Assembly: GCF_009827335.1 (NCBI RefSeq)
Contig: NZ_WTYH01000001.1
Location: forward strand, 1,054,001-1,118,000
Length of the DNA stretch: 64,000 nucleotides
Direction: 5' to 3'
Origin: Aurantiacibacter arachoides
GTDB lineage: Bacteria; Pseudomonadota; Alphaproteobacteria; Sphingomonadales; Sphingomonadaceae
Part shown: positions 34,761-43,799 of the stretch, piece by piece
Position numbering within the stretch: position 1 is the first letter of the stretch
How the letters are laid out: each line of letters begins with the position of its first letter
Position numbers and translations under genes: made by a program
Notes under the pieces: generated by a model
Told to the model about the DNA's origin: nothing
Seen by the model: only the letters and a program-made list of their open reading frames with translations
The model's database searches: none

Positions 34761-36261
34761 GACCACCTCGCCCGACCCCATGCCCCGACCGCTCGATCAC
34801 CTCGCCCTGCGCGGGTGTGATGGCGATGCGGCACTCGTGCTGCGCGCAGGGACGATTAGCTGGAAGGACTTAAGAAGCCGTGTCGCGCAGATGGCGGCGT
34901 GGCTGCAAGGCGCCGTTCCAGCGCCGGGGGCACGGGTGGCAACCTGGGCGGCGAAGGGTGAACTGACGTGCCTTATGCCCCTTGCCGCCGCGCGGGCCGG
35001 CCTGGTCCACGTGCCGGTCAACCCGCTTCTGAAACGCGCGCAGGTGAGGCACATCCTGAACGATAGCGGGGCAAGCCTGTTGATCGCGAACGCGGCCCGC
35101 CTCGGATCGCTGGCGGCGGGCGACTTGCCGCAGGGGTGCACTGCGTTGCCCGAGGACGTTGCGGCCAGCGCATGGGGCGCGCTTGAAGCCGGTTTGCCCC
35201 CGTCCAGTAGCGATCCCCACAGCCTTGCCGCCATTCTTTACACCAGCGGCTCCACCGGCAATCCCAAGGGGGTCATGCTGAGCCATGCGAACCTGTGGCT
35301 GGGCGCGGTCAGCGTAGCGCACTATCTGGAGCTGGCGGCGGACGACGTGACGCTGGCGGTTCTGCCGCTGAGCTTCGATTACGGACAGAACCAGTTGTTA
35401 TCGACCTGGTATGCCGGCGGGAGCGCGGTGCCGCTCGACTACCTCACCGCGCGCGATGTCATCAAGGCCTGCGCGCGGCACGGCGTCACGACGCTGGCGG
35501 CCGTTCCGCCCTTGTGGCTGCAACTGGTGGAGCAGGACTGGCCTGCGGATGCTGTCGCGCCGCTGCGGCGGCTGACCAACAGTGGCGGTGCCCTGGGCGA
35601 AGATCTCGTGCGGGCGCTGAGGCGGCGGTTCCCCGACGCCCGGCTGTTCCCGATGTATGGCCTGACAGAAGCGTTTCGCTCCACCTTTCTCGATCCGGCT
35701 CTGGTCGATACCCATCCAACCTCGATGGGGCGGGCCATTCCGTTTGCCGAGATCCTGGTGGTTGACGAAGCGGGCGCGGAAGCGGGGGAGGGTGAGCTTG
35801 TCCATTGCGGGCCGCTGGTGGCGCAAGGATACTGGCAGGATGCCGAGAAGACCGCGCGCCGGTTCAAACCTGCGCCGCGGGCATCCCACCATGGCGGTAC
35901 GGCGGTGTGGTCGGGTGATACGGTGCGGCGCGATGCGGAGGGGCTGCTGTACTTTGTCGGCCGCGAGGATGCGATGATCAAGAGTGCGGGAAACCGTATC
36001 AGCCCGCAGGAAATCGAGGATGCCGCCATCGCCAGTGGAATGGCAGAGGAGGCAGTGGCCTTTGGCCTGCCCGATGCCCGGCTTGGCGAGGCGATCCATC
36101 TCGTCGTTCGGGGCAGCGGGGAGGAGGGGGTTTTGCGCGAGGTGCTGCGGCGCGAATTGCCGAACTTCATGCAGCCTGCCACCATCCGCTGGATCGATGC
36201 GATGCCACTGAACCCCAACGGCAAGGTCGACCGTGCGCGCCTGAGGAAAGACGCGGAATGA
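34759..36261 (+). CDS. Acyl-CoA ligase (AMP-forming), exosortase A system-associated
   Basis: 500 residues of the ANL superfamily, which activates a carboxylate as an adenylate and passes it to CoA or a carrier. Motifs: AAILYTSGSTGNPKGVMLSH (P-loop like), LPLSFDYGQNQLLS, PMYGLTEAFRST, and the C-terminal hinge and lysine in MPLNPNGKVDRARL. The adjacent carrier protein is the likely acceptor. The substrate is unknown. ATG 34759 has AAAGG upstream and shares bases with the opposite ATG at 34760. Its stop overlaps the decarboxylase start (ATGA). Confidence 0.88.
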   Translation: MTTSPDPMPRPLDHLALRGCDGDAALVLRAGTISWKDLRSRVAQMAAWLQGAVPAPGARVATWAAKGELTCLMPLAAARAGLVHVPVNPLLKRAQVRHILNDSGASLLIANAARLGSLAAGDLPQGCTALPEDVAASAWGALEAGLPPSSSDPHSLAAILYTSGSTGNPKGVMLSHANLWLGAVSVAHYLELAADDVTLAVLPLSFDYGQNQLLSTWYAGGSAVPLDYLTARDVIKACARHGVTTLAAVPPLWLQLVEQDWPADAVAPLRRLTNSGGALGEDLVRALRRRFPDARLFPMYGLTEAFRSTFLDPALVDTHPTSMGRAIPFAEILVVDEAGAEAGEGELVHCGPLVAQGYWQDAEKTARRFKPAPRASHHGGTAVWSGDTVRRDAEGLLYFVGREDAMIKSAGNRISPQEIEDAAIASGMAEEAVAFGLPDARLGEAIHLVVRGSGEEGVLREVLRRELPNFMQPATIRWIDAMPLNPNGKVDRARLRKDAE

Positions 36262-37484
36262 AGCCCCTCGGTCCTATCCCGCCGCAGTTCGAAACCGTCG
36301 ATGGCGAGCTCGCCATCAGCGGTCGCAAGGCCAGCGCGCTGGTGAAGGAGGCTGGCGGCACCCCGCTGTTCGTCTATTCCCGGACCGCGATGGAGCGGCG
36401 GATGGCTGACCTGCGCGCCGCGATGCCCACGCGGCTGGCCATTCATTATGCCATGAAGGCAAACCCTTACGCGCCGCTTCTGGAAATGATGGCAGACATG
36501 GTCGATGGTCTGGACATCGCCTCTGGCGGAGAGCTGGAGCTGGCGCGCGAGGCTGGCTACCTTCCCCGAGAAATCAGCTTCGCGGGGCCGGGCAAACGCG
36601 ACGGTGAGCTGACCGCCGCCATCCGCGCCGGCGTCACCCTGAACCTGGAGAGCGAGAGCGAGGCCGACCGTGCGCTCGACATTGCCCGCGCACTGGGCGT
36701 CGCGCCGCGGCTTGCCATCCGCGTCAATCCGAGCTTCGAGATGCGCGGTTCCGGCATGAAGATGGGCGGCGGGGCCAAGCCTTTCGGTGTGGACGAGGAC
36801 CGCGTGCCCGCGCTGGCCCGCCGGATCGTGGACGCCGGTGCCAACTGGCGCGGCTTCCACATCTATACCGGCAGCCAGGCGCTTGATGCCGATGCGATCA
36901 TCGAGACACAGGGCCAGGTCCTCGATACCGCGGCGCGACTCGCCGGCGAGGCCGGGGTGGAGGTGCCGCACCTGAACATGGGCGGCGGTTTCGGCATTCC
37001 CTATTTCGACCGGGACCAGCCGCTGGACATTGCCGCCATCGGCGCAGCGCTCGACCGGCGGTTCGCGGCGTTGCCCGCCGTTCTTGCCGAGACCCGCTTT
37101 GCCATCGAACTGGGCCGCTATCTGGTGGGCGAGGCGGGCGTCTATCTGACCAGGATCGTCGATCGCAAAGTCAGCCACGGCACTACGTTCCTGGTGACCG
37201 ACGGAGGGTTGCACCACCAACTGGCCGCAAGCGGCAACTTCGGCACGGTGGTGCGCCGCAACTACCCGCTTGCGATCGCCGGAAAGTTCGCCGCCGCGCC
37301 GGAAGAGGAGGTGAACGTGGTAGGGTGCCTGTGCACCCCGCTCGATCGCCTGGCCGAGCAGGCAATGCTGCCGCGCGCCGACGTGGGCGACCTCGTGGCG
37401 GTGTTCTGTGCGGGGGCCTACGGCGCCAGCGCCAGCCCGGCGACCTTCCTCGGCCAGGGACCGGCGCGCGAAATGCTGGTCTAG
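36258..37484 (+). CDS. PLP-dependent decarboxylase, exosortase A system-associated
   Basis: 408 residues of the fold-III (alanine-racemase-type barrel) family that includes diaminopimelate and ornithine decarboxylases. The Schiff-base lysine is in IHYAMKANPYAPLL; other sites are HIYTGSQ, GGGFGIPYFD, FAIELGRYLVGEAGVYL, the Cys/Asp pair in GCLCTPLD, and CAGAYGASAS. ELGR replaces the usual EPGR and the CTPLD box is a variant of CDSGD, so specificity differs from DAP decarboxylase. It may supply the amino compound handled by the ligase, carrier and GNAT. Last gene of the four-base-overlap pair with the ligase. Confidence 0.88.
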   Translation: MKPLGPIPPQFETVDGELAISGRKASALVKEAGGTPLFVYSRTAMERRMADLRAAMPTRLAIHYAMKANPYAPLLEMMADMVDGLDIASGGELELAREAGYLPREISFAGPGKRDGELTAAIRAGVTLNLESESEADRALDIARALGVAPRLAIRVNPSFEMRGSGMKMGGGAKPFGVDEDRVPALARRIVDAGANWRGFHIYTGSQALDADAIIETQGQVLDTAARLAGEAGVEVPHLNMGGGFGIPYFDRDQPLDIAAIGAALDRRFAALPAVLAETRFAIELGRYLVGEAGVYLTRIVDRKVSHGTTFLVTDGGLHHQLAASGNFGTVVRRNYPLAIAGKFAAAPEEEVNVVGCLCTPLDRLAEQAMLPRADVGDLVAVFCAGAYGASASPATFLGQGPAREMLV

Positions 37485-37681
37485 ACCAGCCCCGGCGCCG
37501 GACGTCCCCTTTCGGGACATCGCTGAGAAAGCCGGGATTTTCACCGGTCTGTCCCCACATGACTAACCGAATGTTCACCCTTTTCCACCAGAAGCCATGG
37601 TGGATCCAAACGGCGTGAAGCGTGCGCATGCAGTTCTGCTGACGTCAGCCCACCGCCGGACATTCGCGAAGGCCGCATGCG
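37485..37681 (+). promoter_or_regulatory. Intergenic region before the export operon, with palindromes
   Basis: The only sizeable gap (197 nt) in the plus arm of the XrtA locus. It holds the hairpin GACGTCCC/GGGACATC (37501-37521, one mismatch, no T-run), CCACCA/TGGTGG (37585-37603) and a perfect 12-bp palindrome GCTGACGTCAGC (37638-37649) 32 nt before the next ATG. I infer a promoter and possible operator. No sigma-54 motif (TGGCAC-N5-TTGC) was seen. Confidence 0.45.
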
Positions 37682-38326
37682 ATGCGTAACACTGTACCGG
37701 GCAAGACCCTCCTCTCCACCGCCGCCCTGGGGCTGGCGCTTTCCGCGTGTGCCACTGGCGGCACGGCTCCGCAGCTGGAGCCGGCGCGTTTCGTGTCGAT
37801 GCAGGAAGGCCCGGGCGAAGAATACATCATCGGCCCGCTCGACAAGCTGACCATTCACGTCTGGCGCAACGACGAGCTCGGCGCCGAGGTGCAGGTGCGC
37901 CCCGATGGCCGCATTACCACGCCGCTGGTCAGCGATATGCCCGCCGTGGGCAAGACGCCCACCATGCTGTCCGAAGACATTCGCCTGCAGCTCTCGCAGT
38001 ATATCGAGGAGCCGATCGTCACGGTCATCGTGAACGAATTTGCCGGCACCTTCAGCCAGCAGGTCCGCATCGTCGGCGCGACGACGGAGCCTGCCAGCAT
38101 CCCCTACCGCGCGAACATGACCCTGCTGGATGCGATGATCGCGGTCGGCGGCCTGTCCGAATATGCGGCGGGCAATCGCTCCACGCTGATCCGCTTCGAC
38201 CGGCAGAGCGGCGAGCAGCGCGAATATACCGTGCGCCTGGCCGACCTGCTGCGCCGCGGTGACAGCGACGCCAACGTGATGCTGATGCCGGGCGATGTAA
38301 TCATCATCCCCGAAAGCATGTTCTGA
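37682..38326 (+). CDS. XrtA/PEP-CTERM system polysaccharide export lipoprotein (EpsA/Wza type)
   Basis: 214 residues. Lipoprotein signal with lipobox ALGLALSAC, so Cys23 is lipidated. Then a Poly_export domain (YIIGPLDKLTIHVWRNDEL, VRPDGRITTPLV) and a SLBB-like domain (VRIVGATTEPASIPYRANMT, ending VMLMPGDVIIIPESMF). It should form the outer-membrane export channel for the polysaccharide. It opens the second operon of the locus after a 197 nt gap, followed by the chain-length determinant after 13 nt. Confidence 0.92.
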   Translation: MRNTVPGKTLLSTAALGLALSACATGGTAPQLEPARFVSMQEGPGEEYIIGPLDKLTIHVWRNDELGAEVQVRPDGRITTPLVSDMPAVGKTPTMLSEDIRLQLSQYIEEPIVTVIVNEFAGTFSQQVRIVGATTEPASIPYRANMTLLDAMIAVGGLSEYAAGNRSTLIRFDRQSGEQREYTVRLADLLRRGDSDANVMLMPGDVIIIPESMF

Positions 38327-38339
38327 GGGGCACGGCGGC

Positions 38340-39866
38340 GTGAACAACCTGCTCGAGGAACTGCGCGGCGGCGTATGGGCGGTGTGGAACCGCCGCTGGC
38401 TGGCACTAAGCATCGCCTGGGGCGTGGCCCTGCTTGGCTGGGTGGTGGTGGCACTGGTCCCCAATACCTACGAGAGCGAGGCGCGCATCTTCGTGCAGCT
38501 TGATGACGTGCTGGCCGAGCAGATCGGCATCGGCGCAGGCGCGCGCAGCCGCGATATCGATCGCATTCGCCAGACGCTGGTAAGCTCGGTCAATCTCGAA
38601 ACCGTTGTGCGCTCCACCCGCATCGGCGACGGGGTGACCTCGGACACGCAGATGGAAGCGGCCATCGCCCGGCTGACCGAGGACGTGACCGTCGTCTCGC
38701 AAGGCGACAACATCTTTGAAATCACCGCCCGCAGCGGCCGCGGCGACCTTTCGGAGAACGAGAACGCCGAACTGGCGCAGGTTATCGCCCAGCGCATGAT
38801 CGACATCTTCCGCGAACAGAACCTGGGCGGCGCCCGTGGGGAAATGGCGGACTCGATCGAGTTCCTTGATCAGCAGCTTTCCCAGCGCGAACAGCAGCTT
38901 CAGGCCGCCGAGGAACGGCGCCTGGCGTTCGAGGCGCAAAATCCCGACCTCGTCGGCGGGGCGCAGGCCATTGCCGCGCAGATGTCCGCCACCCGTTCCG
39001 AACTGCGCAGCGTGGAGGCGGATCTCGCCGCCGCGCAGAGCGCGCTCGCCGCCATCAACGGCCAGCTCGCCAGCACGCCGCGAACCCTCGTCGTGCCGGG
39101 CACCGGCGGCGGCGGCAACAGCAGCCTGGCGCAGGCGGAATCCAACCTTGCCGCCATGCGCGCACGCGGCCTCACCAATTCACATCCCGACATCGTGGCA
39201 GCGCGGCGCACCGTGGAAGCGATGCGGGCGCAGGGCGGCGGCGGCGGAGGGGGCGGCGCAAGCAGCCAGCCCAACCCGACCTACAGCTCGCTCCAGTCCA
39301 TGCTCGTGGAACGGCAGAGCAACGTGCAGTCGCTGCAATCGCGCGCCGCCGCGCTCAGCTCCGAGATCGCCTCGATCAACGCCAGCCAGGCGCGCGAGCC
39401 GGGCGCCGCTGCCGAGGCGACGCGGATCAGCCGCGATTACGAGGTGCTGCGCGAGCAGTACGACGAACTGCTGCAGGATCGCGAAGAGCTGCGCCTGCGC
39501 GGACAGGTCGAAAGCGAACGCAGCGCCATCAGCTTCGAGGTTGTCGACCCGCCCACCACGCCGCGTTCGCCTGCCGCACCCAATCGCCCCCTGCTGCTGT
39601 TCGGCGTGCTGGTGCTGGCCGTGGGCGCGGGCGTGGGAACGGCCTTCGTGCTCAGCAAGATCGGCTCCACCTTTGCCACGGCGGGCCAGCTGGAACGCGC
39701 CTTCGGGCTGCCGGTGGTGGGCACGATCACGCACAATTTCACCGAGGCCGGACGCGCCCTGCGCCGCCAGCGCTTCAAGTATTTCGCCGCCGGCACAGCG
39801 GGGCTGGGCGTGCTGTTCGTGGTGCTGGTGGGCGTCGAGTTCGTCCAGCGCGGCGGCGTAGCGTGA
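38340..39866 (+). CDS. XrtA system polysaccharide chain-length determinant (Wzz/GumC type)
   Basis: 508-residue inner-membrane copolymerase. First helix about 22-42 (ALSIAWGVALLGWVVVALVP), a periplasmic Wzz domain (TYESEARIFVQLDDVLAEQI), long coiled coils (about 165-250 and 325-395) interrupted by a glycine-rich tract near 295-305, a second helix about 418-440, and a third near 482-502. It controls chain length and partners with the kinase next door. It starts at GTG 38340 with GAGGGG upstream. Confidence 0.92.
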   Translation: MNNLLEELRGGVWAVWNRRWLALSIAWGVALLGWVVVALVPNTYESEARIFVQLDDVLAEQIGIGAGARSRDIDRIRQTLVSSVNLETVVRSTRIGDGVTSDTQMEAAIARLTEDVTVVSQGDNIFEITARSGRGDLSENENAELAQVIAQRMIDIFREQNLGGARGEMADSIEFLDQQLSQREQQLQAAEERRLAFEAQNPDLVGGAQAIAAQMSATRSELRSVEADLAAAQSALAAINGQLASTPRTLVVPGTGGGGNSSLAQAESNLAAMRARGLTNSHPDIVAARRTVEAMRAQGGGGGGGGASSQPNPTYSSLQSMLVERQSNVQSLQSRAAALSSEIASINASQAREPGAAAEATRISRDYEVLREQYDELLQDREELRLRGQVESERSAISFEVVDPPTTPRSPAAPNRPLLLFGVLVLAVGAGVGTAFVLSKIGSTFATAGQLERAFGLPVVGTITHNFTEAGRALRRQRFKYFAAGTAGLGVLFVVLVGVEFVQRGGVA

Positions 39867-39876
39867 GGGCTGGACT

Positions 39877-40965
39877 ATGACCGAACACCGCAAGATCACG
39901 CCGCCCTCCAGATCCCTGTTCGAGCGTGCGGAGGATTTCTTTGGCGGGAAGAGCACGTTCACCTCGGCACCGGTGCCGCGCGAGCTGGCGCAGCCCGTCA
40001 ACCGCCGCATCGTCAAGCGCAAGCCCAGGGCCGCGCCTGAGGTGCTGGAAGCACTGGAGCGCCAGCAGGCCGCCGCCCGCGCCCGCGCCGTGTCGGAGCG
40101 CGAGTTGCAGGCCGCGCCACCCGCGTCCGCCTCGCAGCCCGCGCCGGTGGCGGTTGCCGCCCCGGCACCTGCGCCATCTCCCGTTGCCGCGCCCGAGCCC
40201 GAGCCGGTCTACGAGGACGTGCATTTTTCCGGCGAGCTCCACCATGTCGATCGCGATGCCCTGGCCGCCCACGGCCTGATCCTGCCCGAGGCGCCTGTTA
40301 CGGCGCTGTTCGAGGAGTTTCGCATCGTCAAGCGCCAGGTGCTCGCCTCCGTGCGCAAGGCGCGAGAGGCGGGGTCCGGCAAGCTGGCCCAGCGCGTGCT
40401 GATCTGTTCGCCGCTGCCGGGCGAGGGCAAGAGCTTTTGCGCTGCCAACCTGGCGCTGGCCATGGCTGCTGAAAAGGACAGCGAGGTACTGCTGGTCGAC
40501 GCCGATTTCGCCAAGCCGTCGATCCTGTCGATGTTCGGCCTGCCGCGTGGTCCCGGCTTCATGGACGTGCTGGCGCGGGACGATATCCAGGTCGAGGATT
40601 GCGTCATGGCGACCGACATCGCCGGGCTCTTCGTCCTCCCCGCGGGCAACCACACGACCTCCGACAGCGAATTTCTCGCCAGCGATCGCACGGCCGTGGT
40701 GCTGGACCGGCTGACGCGCGCCGCGCCCAATCGCATCATCGTGTTCGACAGCTCGCCTGCGCTGGCCGCCTCGCCGGCGGCGGAGCTGGCCAATCACGTC
40801 GGCCAGGCGCTGGTCGTCGCCCGTGCCGACCGCACCGGGCAAAGCGCGCTGGAAGATGCCCTGACGCTGCTGTCGAGCTGCCCCGATCTCAAGCTGCTGC
40901 TGAATGCGGCCCATTTCAGCCCCAGCGGACGCCGCTTCGGCGCCTATTACGGGCAGGAGGCGTGA
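39877..40965 (+). CDS. XrtA-associated tyrosine autokinase (BY-kinase)
   Basis: 362 residues. A disordered proline/alanine-rich N-terminal third (about 50-115), then a P-loop kinase domain: Walker A SPLPGEGKS at 178-186, Walker A' LLVDADFAKPS, and Walker B IIVFDSSP. It should phosphorylate tyrosines and regulate the chain-length determinant encoded just before it. The usual C-terminal tyrosine cluster is reduced to a YY pair in GAYYGQEA. It starts 10 nt after the determinant and ends 5 nt before the barrel gene. Confidence 0.9.
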   Translation: MTEHRKITPPSRSLFERAEDFFGGKSTFTSAPVPRELAQPVNRRIVKRKPRAAPEVLEALERQQAAARARAVSERELQAAPPASASQPAPVAVAAPAPAPSPVAAPEPEPVYEDVHFSGELHHVDRDALAAHGLILPEAPVTALFEEFRIVKRQVLASVRKAREAGSGKLAQRVLICSPLPGEGKSFCAANLALAMAAEKDSEVLLVDADFAKPSILSMFGLPRGPGFMDVLARDDIQVEDCVMATDIAGLFVLPAGNHTTSDSEFLASDRTAVVLDRLTRAAPNRIIVFDSSPALAASPAAELANHVGQALVVARADRTGQSALEDALTLLSSCPDLKLLLNAAHFSPSGRRFGAYYGQEA

Positions 40966-40970
40966 CGATC

Positions 40971-42605
40971 ATGCGAGCCACCCTGACAATCGCACTCGCG
41001 CTGGCGGTCCTGCCGGCCACCGCCTTTGCGCAGGAAGCCGACGGCGATGAGCCGTCCAGCGCGCGCTCTCGCGGGATCGAGGTGCAGCCTTATATCGAGG
41101 CTGCGCAGGTCGTTACCGCCGAACTCGAACCGGGCGACGACGTCGTCACCTATTCCCGCATCGGTGCCGGAGTGGATGCCGGAATCACCGGGCGCTACAG
41201 CGCGGCCTCCGTCTCGCTGCGCTACGAGCGGCGGATCGGTTATGACGACGCGGTTGCCGACACCGATACCTTTTCGGGCGTTGCCCGCGCTTCCGTGGCG
41301 CTGGCGGGTCCGGCGGTCACGCTGGAGGCGGGCGGTCTTGCGGCGCGCACCCGGGTGGATGGCAACGGCGCGACATCCGTTGGCGATTTCGGCGGCAACG
41401 ACGATTCAACCAGCCAGGTCTACGCCCTCTACGCCGGCCCCGCGTTCCAGACCGAGGTCGGTGTCGCGCAGGTCACCGGCGGCTACCAGCTCGGCTACAC
41501 GCGGGTGGAATCGCCGGATGCCATTACGCTCGCGCCCGGCGCCGAGCCCGTCGACGTGTTCGATGAATCGCTGTCGCAGCGCGCCGCCGTGCGGGCAGGC
41601 GTCGCACCCGACACCGTCCTGCCCGTCGGCCTTGGCGTTGGCGCAGGCTGGAACCGGCAGGATGTGTCCAACCTCGATCAGCGGATCGAGGATCGGTATG
41701 TGCGCGCCGATGTGACCGTGCCGGTCTCCCCCACTCTCGCCGTTGTCGGCGGCGTGGGTTACGAACACGTCGAGGTGTCCAGCCGCGATGCCGTGCGCGA
41801 TGCCGCGGGCGATCCGGTGATCGGCGTCGATGGCCGCTTCGTGACGGACAGCGCCGCCCCCCGCCAAATCGCCTACGAGACCGATGGCCTCATCTGGGAC
41901 GTCGGCGTGATGTGGCGCCCCAGCCGTCGCACCAGCGCCAGCGCCAGCATCGGGCGCCGCTACGGTTCAACCAATTACTACGGCTCGCTCACCTATGCGC
42001 CCACCGCTCGTTCGGCACTGAACGTCTCGGTCTATACCGGGCTGACGAGCTTCGGCGGTCAGGTCATCGGCGCGCTGGAGGAACTGGGCACCGATTTCGA
42101 GGCCTTGCGCAATCCCATCACCGGCCAGCTTGGCGGCTGCGTTGCGGCAACGGAAGGCAACGGTTGCGCGCTCGCCCGCATCGGCTCGATCCGCTCCTCC
42201 GTCTTCCGGAGCCGCGGCGTGGCCATCAGCTATGGTGCCAGTGCTGGCCGCACTTCGTTTGGCGTGGGCGCGGGCTACGATCGGCGCAGCTTCATCGCCG
42301 GTGAGGATACGGTCCTTGCCGCCGCCAATGGGGTGGTGGACGAGAACTGGTGGCTTTCGGCCTATGCCGCGCAGCAGCTCGACCGGCAGTCGCAGGTCTC
42401 GCTGGGCGGATCGGCGAACCTTTCCGACAGCGGATTTGGCGATAGCGGGCAGTCCATCGGTTACAGCCTGGTTGCCGCCTACAACCGCGAATTCCTCGAA
42501 CGGCTGAGCGGCACCGCTGCGGTTGGCCTCGACGGGGTAAGCCGCGAAAACCTTCCCGATTACGCCGGCGCCTCTGCGCTCGTCGGCCTTCGCTACACCT
42601 TCTGA
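40971..42605 (+). CDS. TIGR03016-type PEP-CTERM-associated outer-membrane beta-barrel
   Basis: 544 residues with signal peptide MRATLTIALALAVLPATAFA and then many alternating amphipathic strands (for example YSAASVSLRYERRIGYDDA), ending in YAGASALVGLRYTF with a C-terminal aromatic, as in outer-membrane barrels. Such proteins accompany XrtA loci and are thought to help polysaccharide pass the outer membrane. ATG 40971 has GGAGG about 10 nt upstream; a GTG three codons earlier is in frame. The open frame upstream is a shadow of the kinase gene. Confidence 0.88.
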   Translation: MRATLTIALALAVLPATAFAQEADGDEPSSARSRGIEVQPYIEAAQVVTAELEPGDDVVTYSRIGAGVDAGITGRYSAASVSLRYERRIGYDDAVADTDTFSGVARASVALAGPAVTLEAGGLAARTRVDGNGATSVGDFGGNDDSTSQVYALYAGPAFQTEVGVAQVTGGYQLGYTRVESPDAITLAPGAEPVDVFDESLSQRAAVRAGVAPDTVLPVGLGVGAGWNRQDVSNLDQRIEDRYVRADVTVPVSPTLAVVGGVGYEHVEVSSRDAVRDAAGDPVIGVDGRFVTDSAAPRQIAYETDGLIWDVGVMWRPSRRTSASASIGRRYGSTNYYGSLTYAPTARSALNVSVYTGLTSFGGQVIGALEELGTDFEALRNPITGQLGGCVAATEGNGCALARIGSIRSSVFRSRGVAISYGASAGRTSFGVGAGYDRRSFIAGEDTVLAAANGVVDENWWLSAYAAQQLDRQSQVSLGGSANLSDSGFGDSGQSIGYSLVAAYNREFLERLSGTAAVGLDGVSRENLPDYAGASALVGLRYTF

Positions 42606-42630
42606 CGGGATCAAGAGGAGAACGTCACTC

Positions 42631-43785
42631 ATGTTCGACAATTTCTACGGCCTCACCGGCAAGCCTTTCCAGCTTACGCCCGACCCGGAATTCTACTTCC
42701 GCTCGATCACGCACAGGAAGGCGCTCAGCTACCTCGGCTATGGTCTCGCGCAGGGCGAGGGCTTCATTGTCATCACCGGCGAGGTGGGCGCGGGCAAGTC
42801 CACGCTGGTCGCCCACATGATGCAAAGCCTCGATACCTCGGCGGTGACGGTGGCGCAGATCGTGACCAGCAAGCTGAACGAGGAAGAGATCATCCACGTC
42901 GTGGCCGGCGCGTTCGGTCTCGACATCGAAGGGCATGACAAGGCCACCGCGCTGACGGAGATCGAAAGCTTCCTGCACGAGGAAGCACGCGAGGGACGCC
43001 GTTGCCTGCTGGTGGTGGACGAATCGCAGAACCTGACCGTCGCCGCGCTGGAAGAACTGCGGATGCTGTCGAACTTCCAGCTCGGCAGCCATCCGCTGTT
43101 GCAGACCCTGCTGCTCGGCCAACCGGAATTCAGGGTCACGTTGCAGAGCGATATCGGGCTGGAGCAGCTGCGCCAGCGCGTGATCGCCGCGCACCATCTC
43201 GAACCGATGCAGAAGAGCGAGATCGAGCCCTATATCATGCACCGCCTGCAAAAGGTGGGCTGGGACGGCAACCCTTCGTTCGACATGCGCGTCTTCTCCG
43301 AGCTCTACGAGGCGTCGGGCGGTATCCCGCGCCGGGTCAACCAGATCGCCAACCGCCTGCTGCTGCTGGGCGCCGTGGAGGAACGCAACCGGATCGATGC
43401 GGCCATGCTGCAATCGGTGCTGGCCGAGATGGAGGCCGAGCGTGCCTTTCCCGAGGCAGCCCCTGCCGCGCTCAAACAGAAGAATCCCGAATTCGAACCG
43501 GTCAAGGCCATGCCAAGCGTGCCGCGCGTGGACATGGAGCAGTTTGAAGCCGCCCTGGCTGAACGCGACGCGCAGATCGCTGAACTGCAACAGGCCATCG
43601 TCGAGCTTTCCAACCAGGCCGACGAGGCCACCGCCAATGCCGTGCGGCCCGAGATCGAAGCCATGCGCAGTCAGATCTCGCGCATAGAGGCCCGTTGTTT
43701 CGAGCAGGAACGCTCGATCCGCCAGACGCTGACGATGCTGATCGAATGGATCGAGGGCGAGATGCACACGAGCAAGGCTGCCTGA
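42631..43785 (+). CDS. XrtA-associated AAA ATPase (ExeA/GspA-like)
   Basis: 384 residues. AAA_22-type ATPase domain with MFDNFYGLTGKPFQLTPDPE at the start, Walker A GEVGAGKST at 50-58, Walker B CLLVVDESQNL, sensor segment LLLGQPEFR, and HRLQKVGW/GIPRRVNQIANRLLL in the C-terminal lid. A coiled coil (FEAALAERDAQIAELQQAIV and on) ends the protein. It resembles secretion-system ATPases; its exact task in PEP-CTERM systems is not established. GAGGAG lies upstream of ATG 42631. Confidence 0.92.
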   Translation: MFDNFYGLTGKPFQLTPDPEFYFRSITHRKALSYLGYGLAQGEGFIVITGEVGAGKSTLVAHMMQSLDTSAVTVAQIVTSKLNEEEIIHVVAGAFGLDIEGHDKATALTEIESFLHEEAREGRRCLLVVDESQNLTVAALEELRMLSNFQLGSHPLLQTLLLGQPEFRVTLQSDIGLEQLRQRVIAAHHLEPMQKSEIEPYIMHRLQKVGWDGNPSFDMRVFSELYEASGGIPRRVNQIANRLLLLGAVEERNRIDAAMLQSVLAEMEAERAFPEAAPAALKQKNPEFEPVKAMPSVPRVDMEQFEAALAERDAQIAELQQAIVELSNQADEATANAVRPEIEAMRSQISRIEARCFEQERSIRQTLTMLIEWIEGEMHTSKAA

Positions 43786-43799
43786 GGGACGTCGCCGCA

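Noticed and set aside
37501..37521. Hairpin after the PLP decarboxylase considered as a terminator
   Set aside because: The stem has a mismatch and no T-run follows, so it is kept only as part of the intergenic region.
35439..37544. 701-codon minus-strand frame opposite the XrtA ligase and decarboxylase
   Set aside because: Antisense to two recognisable enzymes and without domain content.
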